Assembly (NCBI GenBank): GCA_964383855.1
Contig: CAYLIP010000018.1
Coordinates: 1 to 43,329, forward strand
Source of the DNA: CAZHAC01 sp964383855
Lineage (GTDB): Bacteria; Chloroflexota; Dormibacteria; Dormibacterales; Dormibacteraceae
Direction of reading: 5' to 3'
DNA: 43,329 nt
The position numbers and the translations under genes are program-made. Of the stretch, positions 1 to 6,933 are shown piece by piece. Under the pieces are notes generated by a model. That model made no database searches. It was not told where the DNA came from and saw only the letters and a program-made list of their open reading frames with translations. Position 1 is the first letter of the stretch, and every line of letters starts with the position of its first letter.

Positions 1-48
1 GTGTGAGCGCTTGAGCTGAGCGGTACTAATCGTCCGAGGGCTTGTCCA
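1..48 (+). rRNA. rrl: 23S rRNA, 3' end (partial)
   Basis: The first bases match the conserved 3' terminal segment of bacterial 23S rRNA, including the GAGCTGAGCGGTACTAAT block that leads into the closing helix. The rest of the gene lies upstream of the window. The mature 3' end is placed near base 48 by analogy with other bacteria. The following trailer can fold (TTCCAC at 57-62 with GTGGAA at 89-94) and runs into a strong terminator at 146-182. No 5S rRNA is seen in this trailer, although 23S-5S is the usual order. Confidence 0.9.
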
Positions 49-145
49 CTTATATTTTCCACTCTTCGCTCACTGAAACGGTGAACGGGTGGAAGCAGAT
101 TCAGATTTCGATCTCTCCAAGTCTGTTCGGTTTCATGCTTCCCGG

Positions 146-182
146 GCCTCCCGCTGCCACTTGGCGGCGGGAGGCTTTTTTT
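146..182 (+). terminator. Rho-independent terminator after the 23S rRNA
   Basis: A hairpin of about 13 bp (one G-T wobble), GCCTCCCGC... with its complement ...GCGGGAGGC, closes on an ACTT loop and is followed directly by seven T (176-182). This is a textbook intrinsic terminator. It probably ends the rRNA transcript and separates it from the riboflavin operon. Confidence 0.93.
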
Positions 183-252
183 ATACGCGGCGTAAACCTA
201 TACTTCCGGCGGCGCTATCCACCCATCGAGCGTTGCCCAAGGAGACCAGGAG

Positions 253-543
253 TTGACCGCGTTCGCCGACAAGACCCTGAACTGCCGCGACTGCGGCATC
301 GAGTTCACCTTCACCGCCGGGGAGCAGGAGTTCTACCAGAGCAAGGGCCTGGCCAACCAGCCCGGCCGCTGCCCCGAGTGCCGCCAGCTGCGCCGCGAGG
401 GGCGGCCCGTCGTCCAGGCGCGCGCCCGGCACCAGATGCCTTGCGCGATCTGCGGCACAATTGCCGAAGTGCCTTTCCTCCCGACGCAGGGGCGCCCGGT
501 CTACTGCCAGGACTGCTTCCAGCAGATCCGCGCTCGGAACTGA
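253..543 (+). CDS. Double zinc-ribbon protein (zf_Tbcl type)
   Basis: A 96-residue protein with two treble-clef or zinc-ribbon units. The first uses CRDC (residues 11-14) and CPEC (40-43), with the family-typical FTAGEQEFY segment between them. The second uses CAIC (64-67) and YCQDCF (85-88). This matches the small 'probable zinc-ribbon' families that are abundant in Chloroflexota and some Actinomycetota. Their biochemical role is unknown; nucleic-acid binding is only an inference. The TTG start at 253 is chosen because AAGGAG (239-244) lies 8 nt upstream. The stop is 8 nt before ribD, so it probably heads the riboflavin operon. Confidence 0.85.
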   Translation: MTAFADKTLNCRDCGIEFTFTAGEQEFYQSKGLANQPGRCPECRQLRREGRPVVQARARHQMPCAICGTIAEVPFLPTQGRPVYCQDCFQQIRARN

Positions 544-551
544 CCGACTGG

Positions 552-1601
552 ATGGCGCGGGCTCTCGAGCTCGCGCGGCTGGCCGACCACCGAACCAGCC
601 CCAACCCGATGGTTGGGGCGGTGGTGCTCGATGCGGCGGGCAACCTCGCCGGCGAGGGCTTCCACGAGCAGGCCGGTGGACCGCACGCCGAGGCGCGGGC
701 GCTGGCCGCCGCCGGCGCACGCGCCGCCGGGGGCACCGTGTACGTGACACTCGAGCCCTGCAGCCACCAGGGCCGGACGCCGCCCTGCGCCGAGGCGCTG
801 GTAGCCGCCGGGGTTGGCCGGGTGGTGGTGGCGATGGAGGATCCCGACCGCCGGAACCGGGGTCGCGGGATCTCTCGGTTGAGGGCGGCGGGCATTGCCG
901 TCGAGGTCGGCTCGCACGGCCCGGAGGCGGCGCGTCTGAACGAGATGTTCGTCGTGCACCGCACGCTCGACCGGCCTTTCGTCACCCTCAAGTGGGCGAT
1001 GACGCTCGATGGCCGGATCGCGACTCGCGCCGGCGATTCGCGGTGGGTCAGCGGCGAGCCGTCTCGGGCCCACGCTCACCGACTGCGGCACGAGCATGAC
1101 GCAATCCTGGTCGGCTCGGGCACGGTGCTCGCCGACGACCCCGAGCTGACCGCCCGGCACCGCCCGGACGCGCGCCAGCCGCTGCCCGTCATCCTCGACT
1201 CGCGGCTCCGGACGCCACCGGCGGCCAGGGCCGTCAGACCGGGCACCGTCATCTACACGACGAGCGGCTCGGCCGGCGTCGAGCTGGTGGGGCGAGGCGT
1301 CGAGATCGTGCGCTTCGAGGGCGACCGTGTTCCACTCGATCGGGTGCTCCAGGATCTCGCTGGACGCGGCATCCTGGGCCTGCTCGTCGAAGGCGGCGCG
1401 CAGGTCCACGGCGCCTTCCTCGACCGGCGTCTCTTCGACCGCGTCGTCGTGTACCTGGCGCCCAAGCTGGTCGGCGGAGAGGGGTCGCCGGCAGCCGCAG
1501 GCGGCGCCGGCGTCGAGCTCATGTCGGAGGCGCTCAGGCTCAAACTGGAGCCGGTCGAGCGCGCCGGCGACGACGTGGTGATCACCGGCCGCCCATACTG
1601 A
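552..1601 (+). CDS. ribD: Bifunctional riboflavin deaminase/reductase RibD
   Basis: This 349-residue protein catalyses the second and third committed steps of riboflavin synthesis: deamination of the 2,5-diaminopyrimidine, then NADPH-dependent reduction of the ribosyl side chain. The N-terminal deaminase domain (about 1-140) shows the zinc site PHAEA (H45, catalytic E47) and PCSHQGRTPPC (C70 and C79). The reductase domain (about 143-345) begins at TLKWAMTLDGRIA and includes SGTVLADDP and VEGGAQ. The frame is open far upstream into the rRNA trailer, but the ATG at 552 gives the normal N terminus. It is followed by ribE, ribBA and ribH in the same direction, a complete cytosolic riboflavin operon. 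Confidence 0.96.
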   Translation: MARALELARLADHRTSPNPMVGAVVLDAAGNLAGEGFHEQAGGPHAEARALAAAGARAAGGTVYVTLEPCSHQGRTPPCAEALVAAGVGRVVVAMEDPDRRNRGRGISRLRAAGIAVEVGSHGPEAARLNEMFVVHRTLDRPFVTLKWAMTLDGRIATRAGDSRWVSGEPSRAHAHRLRHEHDAILVGSGTVLADDPELTARHRPDARQPLPVILDSRLRTPPAARAVRPGTVIYTTSGSAGVELVGRGVEIVRFEGDRVPLDRVLQDLAGRGILGLLVEGGAQVHGAFLDRRLFDRVVVYLAPKLVGGEGSPAAAGGAGVELMSEALRLKLEPVERAGDDVVITGRPY

Positions 1602-1639
1602 GTGGCCGCCGTCGGTTCGGCCTGGAGCTGTGCAGCCTG

Positions 1640-2206
1640 GTGTTCACAGGGATCGTGAGGGAGGTCGGCGCGGTGGTCGCCCACGAGGGCTCCCGCCTGG
1701 CCGTCAAGTGCGACATGACGGCCGAGATGGGGGGCAGCATCGCCGTCAACGGGGCCTGCCTCACCGTGGTTGCCGCCGACGGCGGCGTGCTTGCATTCGA
1801 CGTCGTTCCCGAAACCGAGCGCCGGACCAACCTCGGGCGGCTCTGTCCGGGCGACCGCGTCAACCTGGAGCCGGCCCTGGCGCTTGGTCAGCCGCTCGAC
1901 GGCCATATCGTGCAGGGGCACGTCGATGCCGCCACGGATGTCCGCTCGGTGGCGCCGGCGGCGGCCGGCCGGGAGATCACGGTCGCGCTGCCGCCCAGCC
2001 TGGCCCGCTTCGTGGCCGAGAAGGGCAGCGTCGCCGTCGACGGGGTCAGTCTCACCGTCACCGCGGTGAGCGGGGACGCGTTCGGGGTGGCGCTGATTCC
2101 GCACACCCTCGACCGGACGATCGCCGGGACGTACCAGGCCGGCTCGATCGTCAACCTGGAGGTCGACGTTCTCGCCAGGTATGCCGCCCGGCTGCTGGCA
2201 AAATAG
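1640..2206 (+). CDS. ribE: Riboflavin synthase (alpha chain)
   Basis: A 188-residue riboflavin synthase, which dismutates two 6,7-dimethyl-8-ribityllumazine molecules to riboflavin and the pyrimidinedione. The GTG start at 1640 gives the canonical MFTGIV N terminus. The two Lum-binding repeats are visible: residues 1-~95 with VNGACLTV, and ~97-185 with HIVQGHVD and VDGVSLTV. The C terminus is short, as in other trimeric synthases. It lies 38 nt after ribD and 7 nt before ribBA, so it is cotranscribed. No strong Shine-Dalgarno sequence is visible. Confidence 0.96.
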   Translation: MFTGIVREVGAVVAHEGSRLAVKCDMTAEMGGSIAVNGACLTVVAADGGVLAFDVVPETERRTNLGRLCPGDRVNLEPALALGQPLDGHIVQGHVDAATDVRSVAPAAAGREITVALPPSLARFVAEKGSVAVDGVSLTVTAVSGDAFGVALIPHTLDRTIAGTYQAGSIVNLEVDVLARYAARLLAK

Positions 2207-2213
2207 CTTGGGC

Positions 2214-3416
2214 ATGCCGCTGAGCACGATTCCCGAGGCGCTCGAGGACTACCGGGCAGGCCGCCCCGTGATCATCGTCGACGACGAGGATCGCGAGAAC
2301 GAGGGCGACCTCGCCGTCCCCGCCGACAAGGTCACGCCCGAGCACATCGCCTTCATGGCCCGCCACGCCGGTGGCCTCATCTGCATGCCCATCGTCGCGG
2401 GGCGCCTGGACGAGCTCGAGATCGAGCCCATGGTGACCCACAACACGAGCCGGCTGGGCACCGCCTTCAGCGTCAGCGTCGAGGCGCGGCACCTGGTCAC
2501 GACCGGCATCTCCGCCTACGACCGGGCGGCCACCATCCGCCACATCCTGAACCCGGACGCCAAGCCGGGCGACTTCGCCAAGCCCGGCCACACGTTCCCG
2601 CTGCGCGCGGTCGAGGGCGGCGTCCTCAGACGCGCCGGCCAGACGGAGGCCAGCGTCGACCTCTCACGCCTGGCCGGCCTCTACCCGGCGGCGGTCATCT
2701 GCGAAATCATGAAGCCGGACGGCACGATGGCACGGCTGCCCGACCTCGAGGTCTTCGCCGCCGAGCACGGGCTCCAGATCATCGCCATCCGCGACCTGAT
2801 CTCCTACCGGCGGCGAAACGAGAAGCTCGTCCAGCGCCGCGCCACCGCGCGGGTGCCTGTCCAGGGGCGCGACTGGACGATGCACGCGTACGAGGACGTG
2901 ATCACGAAGGAGATCCACGTGGCGATGGTCCTCGGCGACATCGCCGGCGATCCCGACCAGCCGGTCCTGATCCGCGCTCACAGCGCCTGCCTGAGCGGCG
3001 ACGTCTTCGGCAGCGAGCGCTGCGACTGCCAGGAGCAGCTGCGCGCGGCCATGGACCTGATCGCCGCCGAGGGCCGGGGCGCGGTCGTCTACTTCTCCAC
3101 ACACGAGGGCCGCGGCATCGGCCTGCTCGACAAGCTGCGCGCCTACGCCCTCCAGGACGAGGGCCTCGACACCGTCGAGGCCAACGAGGCCCTCGGCCTG
3201 CCCATCGACACCCGTGACTACGGCATCGGCAACCAGATCCTCTTCGACCTGGGCGCGCGCAAGCTGCGGGTGCTCACCAACAACCCGCGCAAGTACCACG
3301 GCATCGAGGGCTTCGGGCTCGAGGTGGTCGAACAGGTGCCGATCCGGACCGACCCCAAAGCCGAGAACCGGCGCTACCTCGAGACCAAGCGCGACAAGCT
3401 GGGCCACCTGCTCTAG
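2214..3416 (+). CDS. ribBA: RibBA: DHBP synthase / GTP cyclohydrolase II, with a His-to-Gln change in the DHBP synthase site
   Basis: A fused 400-residue enzyme supplying both riboflavin precursors. The N-terminal DHBP synthase half (about 1-205) keeps the acidic DDEDRENEGD loop (23-32) and the PGHTFPL His (H126). The C-terminal GTP cyclohydrolase II half keeps the zinc and active-site segment HSACLSGDVFGSERCDC, then THEGRGIGL and RDYGIG. In the DHBP synthase half the usual G-H-T-E-A motif reads AGQTEA, with Gln143 (codon CAG, 2640-2642) where a metal-binding His is expected. That half may therefore be impaired or altered. ATG 2214 is preferred over in-frame ATG 2181 because 2181 lies inside ribE and adds no conserved residues. 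Confidence 0.95.
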   Translation: MPLSTIPEALEDYRAGRPVIIVDDEDRENEGDLAVPADKVTPEHIAFMARHAGGLICMPIVAGRLDELEIEPMVTHNTSRLGTAFSVSVEARHLVTTGISAYDRAATIRHILNPDAKPGDFAKPGHTFPLRAVEGGVLRRAGQTEASVDLSRLAGLYPAAVICEIMKPDGTMARLPDLEVFAAEHGLQIIAIRDLISYRRRNEKLVQRRATARVPVQGRDWTMHAYEDVITKEIHVAMVLGDIAGDPDQPVLIRAHSACLSGDVFGSERCDCQEQLRAAMDLIAAEGRGAVVYFSTHEGRGIGLLDKLRAYALQDEGLDTVEANEALGLPIDTRDYGIGNQILFDLGARKLRVLTNNPRKYHGIEGFGLEVVEQVPIRTDPKAENRRYLETKRDKLGHLL

Positions 3417-3442
3417 ATGATCGATTCGGAAGGGCCTGTCTA

Positions 3443-3928
3443 GTGGGCGTCAAGGGGCTGAAGCCCGATCTCGACGCCCACGGGATGCGGATGGCGATCG
3501 TGGTCGCCCGCTACAACGAGCACATCTCCAAGCGCCTGCTGCGCGGCGCCATGCGCAGTCTCGCCGAACACGGGGCCGACACCGATCCCGACGTCCACTG
3601 GGTGCCGGGCGCCTTCGAGATTCCGCTGACCACGCTGCAGCTGGCGGAGTCGAGCCGCTACGACGCGGTCGTCTGCCTCGGCTGCGTGATCAACGGCGAG
3701 ACGGCCCACTTCCAGTACGTGGCGGGGGAATGCGCCCGGGGACTCATGAGCGTCCAGCTCGACACCGGCGTCCCATGTGCCTTCGGCGTCCTGACCACCT
3801 TCGACCGCGAGCAGGCGCTGGCCCGATCGGGGGAACGTAACAACAAGGGAGCCGAGGCGGTCGAGGCGGCGATCGAGATGGTGAACCTTTTGCGCAGCGT
3901 CAACGAGGAGGACGAGGCGGAGGACTGA
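3443..3928 (+). CDS. ribH: 6,7-dimethyl-8-ribityllumazine synthase
   Basis: A 161-residue lumazine synthase that condenses DHBP with the ribitylaminopyrimidine to make the riboflavin synthase substrate. Family features are present in order: VARYNEHISKRLL, the VPGAFEIPL substrate loop, CLGCVINGETAHFQYV, and GVLTTFDREQAL with downstream NNKGAEA. The usual TTD after GVL reads TTF. The GTG start at 3443 gives normal length; the C terminus is acidic (EEDEAED). It is the last gene of the riboflavin operon and ends 7 nt from the convergent patatin gene. No FMN riboswitch is visible upstream of the operon. Confidence 0.96.
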   Translation: MGVKGLKPDLDAHGMRMAIVVARYNEHISKRLLRGAMRSLAEHGADTDPDVHWVPGAFEIPLTTLQLAESSRYDAVVCLGCVINGETAHFQYVAGECARGLMSVQLDTGVPCAFGVLTTFDREQALARSGERNNKGAEAVEAAIEMVNLLRSVNEEDEAED

Positions 3929-3935
3929 CTCCGGC

Positions 3936-5024
3936 TCAGGTCAGGGCTGCGGCGGCCGGGATCTGCCTCAGCAGGGTCGCCACGGCGCGGACCCGGCCCG
4001 CCATCCCACGGCTTCTCGGGAGCAGGGCCAGCAGCTCGCGGACGTCGGGCCGGCCGACCATCGCCTGAGCGCTGGCGTACGCCGATTCGGCAACGTCGAG
4101 GGAGCGGGTGGCGTCCATCACGTTGTCGCCGATGGCCGCCATGTCGGAGGGCGAGGGCTCGAGCACGACCACGTGCGTTCCAGCATCGAGCAGGGCCGCG
4201 ACCTCGCGCTCCAGCTGCCAGGCCGCCAGCCGCCGCAGCCCGGCCTGGAAGCGCTGCATCGGGCTCCATCCGCCCCCGGCGCCTCGCGCCGAAAGCGGAT
4301 TCAGGATGACCGCCAGGTCGAGTGCGCGGTCGACCAGCAGGTCGGCGTTGGACATCGAGTGCAGGCCGCCGTCGACATAGAGGCGGCCGCCGATCCGAAC
4401 CGGCTGGAAATAGCCGGGGATCGAGCAGGAGGCCGCCACCGCCTCCGAGATCTCGGCCCGCGGCGAATCCGGGCGTCCGAACACGGTGCGCTGCCCCGTC
4501 TCGTAGTCGCAGGCCACGATCCAGCAGTTGGGATGATCGACCCAGCCGTCGGGGCGAAGCACCGTGGCCGTGGCGCGCCGGACCGTCCGCTGGATCGGCT
4601 GGGTCGACACCAGGCCCTGCGGCGCCAGGCCGCAAAGGCCCTTCAGGACGGACTGCCCGGTGCGGTCGCGGAGTCCGCTGACGGCCAGGCGGATGGAGCC
4701 GGGAAGGGGGAGAGGAAGGCTGTGCGGCGCGTAGGAAGCCGGATGAGCGAGCTCCGCCAGCAGCCAATCGTTGAGGTCGTCGACGCCCTGGGCCGCACGC
4801 CGGCCGGCCGGCAGGAGCTGCTCAGGGCTGACCCGGGAGGCGGTGAGCGCGGCAAAGACGGCCCCCGCCGAGGTGCCGACCACGTAGTCGGCGCTTGCCG
4901 GGTCCCAGCCGGTTTCGCCTGCGATGGCGGCCAGCGAGCCCGCCGTCCAGGCACCGCCGAGGACGCCCCCGGCTCCGAGGACGAGGCCCACCCGGGGACG
5001 AGATTGCCGGTGCCTGACGCGCAT
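3936..5024 (-). CDS. Patatin-like phospholipase
   Basis: A 362-residue member of the patatin/RssA serine acyl hydrolase family. The oxyanion-hole motif GAGGVLG is at 17-23 and the nucleophile elbow GTSAG at 50-54 (Ser52). The catalytic-dyad Asp sits in DGGLHSMSNADLL near residue 217. No signal peptide or clear membrane segment is seen, so a cytosolic or peripheral-membrane lipase is likely. The substrate cannot be told from sequence. It is the last gene of a minus-strand run (hutI-like, ftcD, LeuA-domain protein, patatin), 68 nt after its upstream neighbour, and converges on ribH. Confidence 0.88.
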   Translation of the reverse strand: MRVRHRQSRPRVGLVLGAGGVLGGAWTAGSLAAIAGETGWDPASADYVVGTSAGAVFAALTASRVSPEQLLPAGRRAAQGVDDLNDWLLAELAHPASYAPHSLPLPLPGSIRLAVSGLRDRTGQSVLKGLCGLAPQGLVSTQPIQRTVRRATATVLRPDGWVDHPNCWIVACDYETGQRTVFGRPDSPRAEISEAVAASCSIPGYFQPVRIGGRLYVDGGLHSMSNADLLVDRALDLAVILNPLSARGAGGGWSPMQRFQAGLRRLAAWQLEREVAALLDAGTHVVVLEPSPSDMAAIGDNVMDATRSLDVAESAYASAQAMVGRPDVRELLALLPRSRGMAGRVRAVATLLRQIPAAAALT

Positions 5025-5092
5025 TACGTGATAGCCACGGTATCAGGTTAAGGCGAGATTGTGTGCGGCGCCGATCGTGAACCGGGTTGCGG

Positions 5093-5935
5093 CTACGTGC
5101 GCTGGCGGCTCTCGACCAGGAAGTTGAGCGCGTTCACGTAGGCGTGGACCCCGGCCTCGATGGCGTTGGTCGAGGCCCCCGCGCCGACGACGGTGACGCC
5201 GTCGGACGTGAGCTCGATCACCGCCTCGGCGATGGCGTCGTGGCCCCTGGTCGCGGAGACGACCGAGAAGTTCTCCACCGAAGGTGTCATGCCGGTCAGC
5301 TTTTCGATCGCCCTGATGGCGGCGTCGAGGGGACCGTCGCCCTGCTCTCGGCGCATGGCCGGGCCGCGACCGAGCTCGAGCGTGACCTCGGCGGTCGCCG
5401 GCAGGCCGGTGGTCGAGGTCACGGTCACGGCCAGCAGGCGCAGGCGCTGCGGCGCCTGGGCGATCTTCTCCTGGGCCAGGACGCGCAGGTCTTCGGTGTA
5501 GATCGTCTCCTTGTCCTCGCACAGCGCCAGCACGGCCGCGTAGACATCGCCCAGAAGGGCGTCGTCGGTCACCGGGACGCCCAGCCGCTCGAGGTGCTCG
5601 GACAGCCGCTCGCGGCCGGCCGGCGACCCCACCTGTCCGGCCACGGGGTCAAACCCAAGTCCCTCCTTCTCGACCACCTCGGGAGGCGCGGCGCCGGCCA
5701 CGCGCCGCAGGCGGCCGGCCGCCTCGGGGAAGGCCTCCTTCATCTGGTGCAGCCATTCCTCCCAGCGAGGCAGGTCGACGAGCGAGCCCAGTGAGCTGAG
5801 CGAGCGGTGCGAGGTGAGCACGGCCAGCGGCGTGGCGTTCTCGACGACGACCACGGTCTCCTCTTCCGCGGCCACCGCCGAGAGCAGGTCGGCCGCGGCC
5901 GAGGCGAACTCGTCGCGGGAGACCTGGCGTGGCAT
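5093..5935 (-). CDS. Stand-alone LeuA-type regulatory/dimerisation domain protein with antitoxin-like N terminus
   Basis: A 280-residue protein. Its C-terminal part (about 163-275) matches the allosteric LeuA dimer domain of 2-isopropylmalate synthase: ATAEVTLELG, GDGPLDAAIRAIEKLTG, VVGAGASTNAIEAGVHAYVN. The preceding ~45 residues match the LeuA linker (RERLSEHLERLGVPVTD, IYTEDL). The catalytic TIM barrel with its HxH metal site is completely absent. Residues ~1-45 instead resemble a Phd/YefM antitoxin fold (ETVVVVENATPLAVLTSHR); that similarity is weaker. It lies 20 nt after ftcD and is probably cotranscribed. It cannot be an isopropylmalate synthase by itself. A ligand sensor or a partner for a separate barrel is an inference. 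Confidence 0.8.
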   Translation of the reverse strand: MPRQVSRDEFASAAADLLSAVAAEEETVVVVENATPLAVLTSHRSLSSLGSLVDLPRWEEWLHQMKEAFPEAAGRLRRVAGAAPPEVVEKEGLGFDPVAGQVGSPAGRERLSEHLERLGVPVTDDALLGDVYAAVLALCEDKETIYTEDLRVLAQEKIAQAPQRLRLLAVTVTSTTGLPATAEVTLELGRGPAMRREQGDGPLDAAIRAIEKLTGMTPSVENFSVVSATRGHDAIAEAVIELTSDGVTVVGAGASTNAIEAGVHAYVNALNFLVESRQRT

Positions 5936-5955
5936 CGGCCAAGTCTAGCCCGGGC

Positions 5956-6933
5956 TCAGGCCGCCCGAGAAGCTGCGAGCAGCGCCCCGGCGGCGTGCTC
6001 GGCGACCGCCCGCAGCTGGCCGTCCTGGGGTCGCAGGCCGGAGAGCAGCGCCGCCGCCTCGGCAAACCGCCGCCGCGATGCCGGGATGGCTCCCAGGCGC
6101 TCGGCCAGAGGCTCATCGCCGGTCCCCCGCGCCACCGCCGCCGCCTCGCGCGCCTCGAGTACGCGTCCCCGGGCCGACGCCGGCGCCCAGGCCGCCGGGC
6201 AGAGCCCGACGACCTCGTCCTCGCCGACTGTCAGCCCGCGCGCGGCGGCCCGGGCGCGGACCTCGGCCAGCACGACTTGGGGCGGAGCCGCCGAGAGGTC
6301 GAAGAGGTTCATGGACAGCTGCATGACGCCTGACGGGAGCCGAAAGGCGAGCGCCTGCACGCCCGGGATCCCGCCCGGCGCGCTGGCGCGAATCGAGCGG
6401 GCCAGCTCGGCGGCGGCCGGCGCCGGCGCCGCGGGCAGGAGCACGTTGTAGGCGACCAGGGCCCGGCGGGCCCCGATGCAGACGGCGCCCGACGCCGGAT
6501 GGGGATCGCCGCCCAGGCTCGGGCGGGCCCGGCCGGCCCGGATCTCCGCCAGCGAAGGCCCCGCCAGGGCCGGGCCGTACAGGTAGACGGGCAGCCCCAG
6601 CTCGGACCACACGCGCGCGGCCAGCCGGCGGGCGTCCTCGGCCGCCTCCTCGAGCGTGCCCACCAGCGGGACCAGGGGCACCACGTCGGCCGCTCCCACC
6701 CGCGGATGGACGCCGGCGTGGGAGCGAAGGTCGACCAGGCGGACCGCCTCCGCGATCGCGGACAGCAGCCCCTCCTCCAGCCGGTCGGGGACTCCACACA
6801 CGGAGACCACGCTGCGGTTGTGGTCGGCGTCGGCGTGGACGTCGAGGAGCAGCCCCGGCTCGGTGGCAGCGGCCAGGCGCGCGACCACCTCGGGCCGCCG
6901 GCCCTCCGAGAAGTTGGGGACCGCCTCAGTCAA
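5956..6933 (-). CDS. ftcD: Glutamate formimidoyltransferase (no cyclodeaminase domain)
   Basis: A 325-residue formiminotransferase, a family that transfers formimino groups between glutamate and tetrahydrofolate at the end of histidine breakdown. The N-terminal subdomain shows VPNFSEG (5-11), DHNRSV (37-42) and HPRVGAADVVP beginning at H76, the His expected to be catalytic. The C-terminal subdomain with PGVQALAFRL follows. The length fits a formiminotransferase without cyclodeaminase. The start is TTG at 6931-6933, 8 bp inside the end of the hutI-like gene, which implies translational coupling. No hutH or hutU is present nearby, so a full histidine-utilisation pathway is not shown. Confidence 0.87.
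   Translation of the reverse strand: MTEAVPNFSEGRRPEVVARLAAATEPGLLLDVHADADHNRSVVSVCGVPDRLEEGLLSAIAEAVRLVDLRSHAGVHPRVGAADVVPLVPLVGTLEEAAEDARRLAARVWSELGLPVYLYGPALAGPSLAEIRAGRARPSLGGDPHPASGAVCIGARRALVAYNVLLPAAPAPAAAELARSIRASAPGGIPGVQALAFRLPSGVMQLSMNLFDLSAAPPQVVLAEVRARAAARGLTVGEDEVVGLCPAAWAPASARGRVLEAREAAAVARGTGDEPLAERLGAIPASRRRFAEAAALLSGLRPQDGQLRAVAEHAAGALLAASRAA

Noticed and set aside
49..145. 5S rRNA or tRNA in the trailer after 23S
   Set aside because: None of the conserved 5S blocks and no cloverleaf or T-loop sequence is present; only a short imperfect hairpin is seen.
42..551. Open frame upstream of ribD running back into the rRNA trailer
   Set aside because: It overlaps the terminator and the zinc-ribbon gene in another frame and encodes Arg/Pro-rich nonsense. 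ribD homology begins at 552.
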